A DNA stretch of 10,070 nucleotides from an uncultured Clostridia bacterium (GTDB lineage: Bacteria > Bacillota > Clostridia > Lachnospirales > Anaerotignaceae). Both the position numbers and the translations under genes were made by a program. The notes beneath the pieces were generated by a model. That model saw only the letters and a list, made by a program, of their open reading frames with translations, did not search any database and was not told the origin of the DNA. Location: positions 1-10,070 of the forward strand of contig CALASU010000324.1 of assembly GCA_937888765.1 (NCBI GenBank), written 5' to 3'. Below are positions 6,353 through 10,070 of this stretch, piece after piece (positions within the stretch are counted from its first letter, which is position 1; every line of letters starts with the position of its first letter).

Positions 6353-6402
6353 TTTATCCTTCGGATTATCTTCTGCTTTTTTTATTATTGATTTTTCATC
6401 TT

Positions 6403-8544
6403 TTACATTTCATCGCCGAACTCTACTGTTTCAAAAATGGATACAAATTCGTCTATAGGCAACTGAAAATCTCCTGCATACCGTATACACGATCTGCATA
6501 CGATTTCATTATCAACTCCACCGCTTTGCACCATAAGGTTTACGATCTGTCGAAACAGATCAGCATCCAGCGGCTGGCGACGAAGTGCTTCCACCAAGAG
6601 TGCATTAGCATACTCATATTTCTCTATAGATAAGTTATTCGTAATTTTTGCATAAAGCACTCTATCCGTCAGTTCAGAAAGATTTTCTTTTTCAAACATA
6701 ACAGAACCTTCTAATCTTAGCCCGAAGCCACAGCGATCTTCAATAATCCCCATAACAACCTCAAGAATATCTAAACAAGCCATAAATACAGCATTGCGGA
6801 ACTCTCTTTTTGTCTGCTGATTTTCAAACAAATTTTTCTTCATTTTGTTGAGTTCTTTATTATCCATAGATTTTACGATACTGTCCCCTACGCCATGAAG
6901 GACACTGCTGCCAATATTCATCGCCTCTGCCGCAATAGAGGCTTTTACTGTCGCACCGATTGTACCACTGAGTGTTGTACCAAAGCCTGCCCCGCTCCAT
7001 GTCCCTCTTGATGCTTTTGCATAATACGTCTGCGCATTCAGTTCTCTTGCTCGATCATCAATCCGTTCCAGCTCCTGTTCAAATAAAGGCACACGAGGCA
7101 ACAAACTCAGGTCCCTACAAATTTCGATCAGATCTTCTGCACAATATTCATCAATATCAAAACGCATCAACAACTGGATCGACCATTGCAACATCTGAGC
7201 AACAGAATCTGTATATAACTGATGCACACCATTGACCATTTGATCGAATGATCCGAAAGATTTCGCATACATTCCTTCAAAAGCAGATGCCAGAAGTTTT
7301 CCCTTATATTGCATACCATAATAGATCTGTAGCCATTGCATGGTATTGCTGGATGCTGTCAATGCATAGTTATCTAAAAACTGATATGTTATTTTTTCCT
7401 GCTGTGCGGAACTTACAAGAATACCTCCAACACCATATTTTTCCAAAAAGGATTTCGCTTGTGCATATCCTTTATTTGCCGATCTTATGAAATATTCATT
7501 TGCCTTTTCATAATTGCGTACCGTTGTTCCACTCCAATATCGTTTCCCCAGATAATATAATGCTTCCGGATTTTCAAAGGATGCTGCTTTTTCATAGGTT
7601 TTGAACGCTTTTTCTTTATCTGTTTCAAAACCATGCGTCCCCTTTTCCAATGCTACTGCAAGACAGTAATAGCTTTTCCCCATGATTTCATTTGCTGTCT
7701 CATGATCTGCATCCTTCCCTGCGGCATATTTTTCAGCATATCTAAGTTCTTTCTCATAGTTCCGTTCAGAGACATCCTGAATCGATGTATAGAAATTGTA
7801 CAGATTCAAATATTCAGCCGCAGATATTTTGAAACCATCCAATTCCAGTTCAGCCAACAATTTTTCAGCCTGCACGCTATCAGATTCCTGTACCGCACAG
7901 CGAAAAAGCATATATTTCCTTCTTTTATCTTCTTTTTCCAAAATAATAGACGCAAATATCTGTTTTGCAGTATCTATATCACCCTGCTTATAATATACTA
8001 ATCCCTTCAGATACGCCGCTTCCTCTTTTTCATGATCGAAACCTTCCTGCACACGATCTAATGCTTGCATCATTTCTTCATATTTGTCACTGGATACATC
8101 ATAATCAGAAAACCCGAAGTATTCTGTAATAGACTCCAGATGTCCTGCTTTTGCAGCCCGTTCCAGCCAATAATAATATTTATCTCCTTTGCCAAGATGC
8201 AATGCAGTTAATTTCATCATAGCTTCTATATTACCTGTTGCTTCTGCAATTTTTGTAAGGAACGCTTCATAATCTAACTCACCGATCTTTCCTGCTTTTC
8301 GGTTTTCCACGATCATCTGAAATGCCCTCTGCGGATCGGTATCAATAACAGCAGAAATTTGATCTCCCGTTTTCTCATATGTCCTTAGTTTCTTATTTTT
8401 TGATATTACCTCAAAGGGTTTCGAGATCATTTCTCCTATAAACTGAAAAATTCCCAGAATGATGATTATCATAATGAGCTTCATCCACCAAGGTACAGCT
8501 ATGAAAATACCAACCATCCACATCAATATATCTTTAAGTTCCAT
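6403..8544 (-). CDS. Membrane-anchored Sel1/TPR-like repeat protein, function unknown
   Basis: A 713-aa protein. Residues ~8-36 contain hydrophobic segments interrupted by PWWMK, giving one or two N-terminal membrane spans; the rest appears soluble. Residues ~90-370 are helical repeats of Sel1/TPR type, clearest at 312-367 where two successive units read AFKTYEKAASFENPEALYYLG and ANEYFIRSANKGYAQAK. Residues 514-557 are rich in glycine, alanine and serine with GxxxG-like spacing (GAGFG, SGTIGAT, LHGVGDS), followed by a charged helix. The last ~150 residues are again helical. Sel1 repeats usually scaffold protein-protein contacts. AAGGAGG lies 7 bases before the ATG, so the start is secure. It is the second gene after a lipoprotein (38 bases between), so both probably act at the cell envelope. 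I do not recognise the full protein as a characterised family. Confidence 0.8.
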   Translation of the reverse strand: MELKDILMWMVGIFIAVPWWMKLIMIIIILGIFQFIGEMISKPFEVISKNKKLRTYEKTGDQISAVIDTDPQRAFQMIVENRKAGKIGELDYEAFLTKIAEATGNIEAMMKLTALHLGKGDKYYYWLERAAKAGHLESITEYFGFSDYDVSSDKYEEMMQALDRVQEGFDHEKEEAAYLKGLVYYKQGDIDTAKQIFASIILEKEDKRRKYMLFRCAVQESDSVQAEKLLAELELDGFKISAAEYLNLYNFYTSIQDVSERNYEKELRYAEKYAAGKDADHETANEIMGKSYYCLAVALEKGTHGFETDKEKAFKTYEKAASFENPEALYYLGKRYWSGTTVRNYEKANEYFIRSANKGYAQAKSFLEKYGVGGILVSSAQQEKITYQFLDNYALTASSNTMQWLQIYYGMQYKGKLLASAFEGMYAKSFGSFDQMVNGVHQLYTDSVAQMLQWSIQLLMRFDIDEYCAEDLIEICRDLSLLPRVPLFEQELERIDDRARELNAQTYYAKASRGTWSGAGFGTTLSGTIGATVKASIAAEAMNIGSSVLHGVGDSIVKSMDNKELNKMKKNLFENQQTKREFRNAVFMACLDILEVVMGIIEDRCGFGLRLEGSVMFEKENLSELTDRVLYAKITNNLSIEKYEYANALLVEALRRQPLDADLFRQIVNLMVQSGGVDNEIVCRSCIRYAGDFQLPIDEFVSIFETVEFGDEM

Positions 8545-8582
8545 CCCCGCTCCTCCTTGCTAATCACAGCTAAATTACAAAT

Positions 8583-9128
8583 TTAGTGATCTTTTTTTCT
8601 TTTGTTTGTAATGTTTTCAATACACTCAGGGATGTTTCCAAGAATTCCCAAAATAATAAACGTTATCAGCCAATGATTTCTAATGAAATGCCAAACAGAA
8701 TCCAACATACTTCTTTCTATGGTTGTACTTTTTAATTCTATACCAGCTTCAGCAAGTTCCTGTCGAAGCTGTTCTCTGGAGTCCTCCATAGCATTTTCCA
8801 ATTCGGAAATATCAGAACTGCCATAGATTCTCAATGCTTCTTTCCATGCTGCTTTCTGCTCATCAAATCGTGCGATTGCCAGTTCTACAGCTGCATTTTC
8901 AGAGACATTTCCCGAAATTCCATTTTCATCATAGTACGCTTGACAACTGAAAATGATGTCCGCTTCCATCTGTTCAAAGAATTCGTCGATCATACGATAT
9001 TCTTTTCCAAATATTTCTTTTGCCATCTGACACCCGGTTAAAGTTAACATCAACGAAGGTACAATAACAAAAACCAATGCTATCTGTTTAAAAAAATTCC
9101 ATTTCTTACTATTCTTTGAAATATTCAT
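8583..9128 (-). CDS. Lipoprotein with C-terminal membrane segment, function unknown
   Basis: A 181-aa protein. A basic N-terminus (SKNSKKW) and hydrophobic stretch (residues 16-30) lead to the lipobox LTGC with Cys33 as the lipidated residue. The mature part is acidic and mainly helical (~75-140, rich in Glu and Ala, coiled-coil-like). A second hydrophobic segment at ~152-167 (HWLITFIILGIL) is followed by a basic tail NKRKKDH. Predicted topology is a lipid-anchored N-terminus outside, a helical external domain, and a C-terminal span with the tail in the cytoplasm, an unusual double anchor. The start at 9128 is chosen because AAGGAG lies about 9 bases upstream and the signal begins properly; an upstream TTG at 9185 reads through that site. 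First gene of a two-gene operon with the Sel1-like protein. No family was recognised. Confidence 0.75.
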   Translation of the reverse strand: MNISKNSKKWNFFKQIALVFVIVPSLMLTLTGCQMAKEIFGKEYRMIDEFFEQMEADIIFSCQAYYDENGISGNVSENAAVELAIARFDEQKAAWKEALRIYGSSDISELENAMEDSREQLRQELAEAGIELKSTTIERSMLDSVWHFIRNHWLITFIILGILGNIPECIENITNKRKKDH

Positions 9129-9145
9129 AGCATTTATCTCCTTTT

Positions 9146-9178
9146 TCAATAAGTGAACCGAAATTCTTCTATTTCCAT
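9146..9178 (-). other. Possible 10-codon leader peptide upstream of the lipoprotein gene
   Basis: On the minus strand an ATG at 9178, preceded at 8 bases by GAGG, opens MEIEEFRFTY and stops just before the lipoprotein ribosome binding site. It lies within the predicted ~100-base leader of the lipoprotein transcript. It could couple translation or be a chance frame; there is no run of a single amino acid to suggest classical attenuation. Confidence 0.2.
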
Positions 9179-9235
9179 ACTGCAATCCTCTATTTCATCC
9201 TAATTTTTATGTCTCTACAACACCTCCCTAATAAA

Positions 9236-9264
9236 TTTACTGTATCACAAATACCTCTTATAGT
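9236..9264 (+). promoter_or_regulatory. Promoter for the XRE regulator
   Basis: TTTACT (9236-9241) and TATAGT (9259-9264) are separated by 17 bases, a good vegetative promoter on the plus strand with transcription expected near 9271, about 70 bases before the XRE start codon. It overlaps the opposing lipoprotein promoter almost completely. One AATACC repeat lies in its spacer and reaches into the -10; the next lies at the start point. Confidence 0.5.
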
Positions 9265-9267
9265 CAA
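9239..9267 (-). promoter_or_regulatory. Promoter for the lipoprotein-Sel1 operon
   Basis: On the minus strand TTGACT (9267-9262) and TACAGT (9244-9239) are exactly 17 bases apart, and a TG one base before the -10 makes it an extended -10. Transcription should begin near 9232, leaving a ~100-base leader before the lipoprotein ATG. It occupies nearly the same bases as the XRE promoter in the opposite direction, so the two polymerases would exclude one another. Confidence 0.55.
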
Positions 9268-9322
9268 TATAAATACCCCTATTAGATGTTTCATGGAATG
9301 AGGTGCCAATGGTTAGAATACC
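9249..9322. promoter_or_regulatory. Three AATACC repeats, likely XRE operators
   Basis: AATACC occurs at 9250-9255, 9272-9277 and 9317-9322. The first two are part of longer 15-base matches, AAATACCTCTTATAG (9249-9263) and AAATACCCCTATTAG (9271-9285), 22 bases apart; the third is 45 bases further. Spacing of about two and four helical turns would put them on one DNA face. The second contains the near-palindrome AATA-CCCC-TATT. They cover both divergent promoters and the XRE leader, which fits repression by the adjacent XRE protein; binding is inferred. Confidence 0.45.
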
Positions 9323-9339
9323 TTTAAGGGGGTGAATAT

Positions 9340-9675
9340 ATGGACTATAAGAGGTTAGGAGAACGTATCCGCCAAGAGCGTCTGCGTTTAAATTTGACAC
9401 AAGCCCAACTTGCAGAAGCCATTGATATTTCTGATACTTATATGGGTGCTATCGAACGTGGTGAACGAAGCCTTACATTAGATACTCTTGTACGTTTGGC
9501 AAATAGACTTGGAGTAACTGTTGATTATCTGCTCTCTGATTCCGTAACAGATACTGACTCTAATATAACAGAACAATTCAAACAAATTATAGATGGGCAA
9601 CCTTTAGAACGTAAACAGATGGCAATCGGTGTATTACGCACTATGTTTTCTTATCTTGAGAAAGATGAAATATAA
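9340..9675 (+). CDS. XRE-family helix-turn-helix transcriptional regulator
   Basis: A 111-aa cytoplasmic DNA-binding protein, the only plus-strand gene. Residues ~5-66 form a typical Cro/C1 helix-turn-helix domain: LGERIRQERLRLNLTQAQLA (6-25), the recognition helix region ISDTYMGAIERGER (30-43), and LDTLVRLANRLGVTVDYLL (47-65). A helical C-terminus (~75-111, ITEQFKQIIDGQPLERKQMA) probably gives dimerisation. No protease or toxin domain is present. GGGGG with 7 bases to the ATG supports the start. It is divergent from the lipoprotein operon, shares overlapping promoters with it, and is flanked by AATACC repeats, so it probably represses both that operon and itself. It ends 5 bases from the convergent ribbon-helix-helix gene. 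Family is certain; targets are inferred. Confidence 0.93.
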   Translation: MDYKRLGERIRQERLRLNLTQAQLAEAIDISDTYMGAIERGERSLTLDTLVRLANRLGVTVDYLLSDSVTDTDSNITEQFKQIIDGQPLERKQMAIGVLRTMFSYLEKDEI

Positions 9676-9689
9676 TAAAATCATTTTAT
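9675..9689. terminator. Weak AT-only hairpin between convergent genes
   Basis: ATAAAA (9675-9680) and TTTTAT (9684-9689) pair around TCA, with more T residues following on the plus strand. It spans the stop codons of both convergent genes. The stem is only six A-T pairs, so termination here would be weak. Confidence 0.25.
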
Positions 9690-9881
9690 TTTTCTCAAAT
9701 TTCTAATAAAATCAACATCATTGATTAAACGCTCTATAGCTATATTTACAAGAAATTCAATTGACACAGAATATTCAACAGAAAGTGTATGCAACTGGTC
9801 ATACAACATAGAGTTTGTAATCTGGACCGAAAACTCCTCTGCCACACTTTCACTATTACGGTTAACATACTTCTTTTCCAT
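9681..9881 (-). CDS. Small ribbon-helix-helix-like protein
   Basis: A 66-aa protein. After a short polar start, EEFSVQIT (residues ~15-22) looks like the DNA-contacting strand of a ribbon-helix-helix domain, followed by two helices, MLYDQLHTLSVEYS and SIEFLVNIAIERLIND, then a basic end RNLRKIK. Such Arc/CopG-type proteins dimerise and often control plasmid copy number, partition or transfer genes. The start at 9881 is chosen because AAGGAG lies 9 bases upstream; another ATG at 9899 overlaps that site. It converges on the XRE gene and has a hairpin in its leader. The fold is suggested by pattern only, and no operator was identified. Confidence 0.65.
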   Translation of the reverse strand: MEKKYVNRNSESVAEEFSVQITNSMLYDQLHTLSVEYSVSIEFLVNIAIERLINDVDFIRNLRKIK

Positions 9882-9912
9882 AATTTTTTTCTCCTTCATG
9901 CATTAAATATTA

Positions 9913-9942
9913 AAATCCCCATGCCTTATGGCACAGGGATTT
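9913..9942 (-). terminator. Leader hairpin of the ribbon-helix-helix gene
   Basis: Arms 9913-9925 and 9930-9942 form a 13-bp stem with an ATAA loop in minus-strand RNA; two G-U pairs there would be mismatches in plus-strand RNA, pointing to minus-strand function. TTTT-AATATTT follows. It lies 31 bases before the ATG, where it could attenuate expression. Confidence 0.45.
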
Positions 9943-10004
9943 GTTCCTTTCTGTCATAATTAAAATATATATTTTTAAAGTTCTCTTCTACGATATATGA
10001 AAAA

Positions 10005-10034
10005 AGGAACACCCTACTTTCGCAGGACATTCCT
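10005..10034 (-). terminator. Terminator of a gene beyond the right edge
   Basis: Arms 10005-10017 and 10022-10034 pair over 13 bp in minus-strand RNA (four G-U pairs) around a GAAA tetraloop, followed by five to six T residues (10005-10000). It would end a minus-strand transcript whose gene lies outside the window. Confidence 0.65.
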
Positions 10035-10070
10035 CTTAATCTTATCATTTTCAATTTTTAAATTAGCCAC

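Larger units (their letters stand above)
6096..6402. other. Intergenic stretch: terminator, possible promoter, small inverted repeats
   Basis: About 300 bases with no convincing gene on either strand. Visible content: a strong hairpin at 6319-6352, a possible minus-strand promoter at 6228-6255 with a palindrome (CGATGT-T-ACATCG, 6237-6249), and an AT-rich inverted repeat at 6132-6138 / 6147-6153. Short frames exist on both strands but none has a ribosome binding site at a sensible distance. The part from 6096 to about 6220 would be the 5' leader of the membrane-peptide transcript. Confidence 0.6.

Noticed and set aside
6388..6633. 81-aa plus-strand open frame just after the plus-strand terminator
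   Set aside because: It covers the end of the Sel1-like gene in antisense and has no ribosome binding site.
7633..8001. 122-aa plus-strand open frame
   Set aside because: Shadow of the helical-repeat coding region on the other strand; apparent hydrophobicity comes from reverse-complemented charged codons.
1..10070. CRISPR array, tRNA, rRNA or insertion-sequence ends
   Set aside because: No regularly spaced repeats, no cloverleaf or rRNA-like sequence, and no transposase or paired terminal repeats were seen on either strand.

Overview
The window reads as the accessory and recombination segment of a mobile genetic element (integrative conjugative element, plasmid or prophage-like island) of a low-to-moderate GC Firmicute, most likely a gut Clostridia/Lachnospiraceae-type host. 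The basis is the gene content (DUF3846, class II glutamine amidotransferase, zinc-ribbon amidoligase, YqaJ exonuclease, DUF932), strong AGGAGG-type ribosome binding sites, and several hairpin-plus-T-run terminators. Nearly everything is on the minus strand, so the biological reading order runs from right to left; only the XRE regulator is on the plus strand.

Right end (9129-10070): a 66-aa ribbon-helix-helix-like protein (minus) with a hairpin in its leader, and a convergent 111-aa XRE-type regulator (plus). Upstream of the XRE gene, two divergent promoters overlap almost exactly, and three copies of an AATACC-type repeat lie in and beside them. This is a likely autoregulated switch.

Right-centre (6403-9128): the switch drives a two-gene operon. 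The first gene encodes a 181-aa lipoprotein with an extra C-terminal membrane segment. The second encodes a 713-aa N-terminally membrane-anchored protein with Sel1/TPR-like repeats and a glycine-rich stretch. I do not recognise this pair as a described system; it is the best candidate here for a new envelope-located function, for example exclusion or defence.

Centre (5932-6402): a mostly non-coding stretch. It holds a strong hairpin terminator that fits the plus strand better than the minus, a possible minus-strand promoter with a palindrome in its spacer, and a very small gene for a 32-aa single-span membrane peptide.

Left-centre (278-5907): a long minus-strand array that intercistronic hairpins divide into blocks: [DUF6809-like, DUF932] | [YqaJ nuclease, Cys4 protein] | [zinc-ribbon amidoligase, class II glutaminase, DUF3846]. 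The second block looks like a homologous-recombination pair (lambda-exonuclease-type nuclease plus an unknown partner). The third looks like an ATP-dependent amide-forming module with a tightly coupled glutaminase.

Left end (1-277): the first ~26 codons of a serine recombinase (catalytic motif intact) run into unrelated sequence and a stop, so this is a truncated resolvase/invertase remnant. The ~150 bp upstream of it carry repeated TGGGAC half-sites and inverted repeats that may be the remains of its recombination site.
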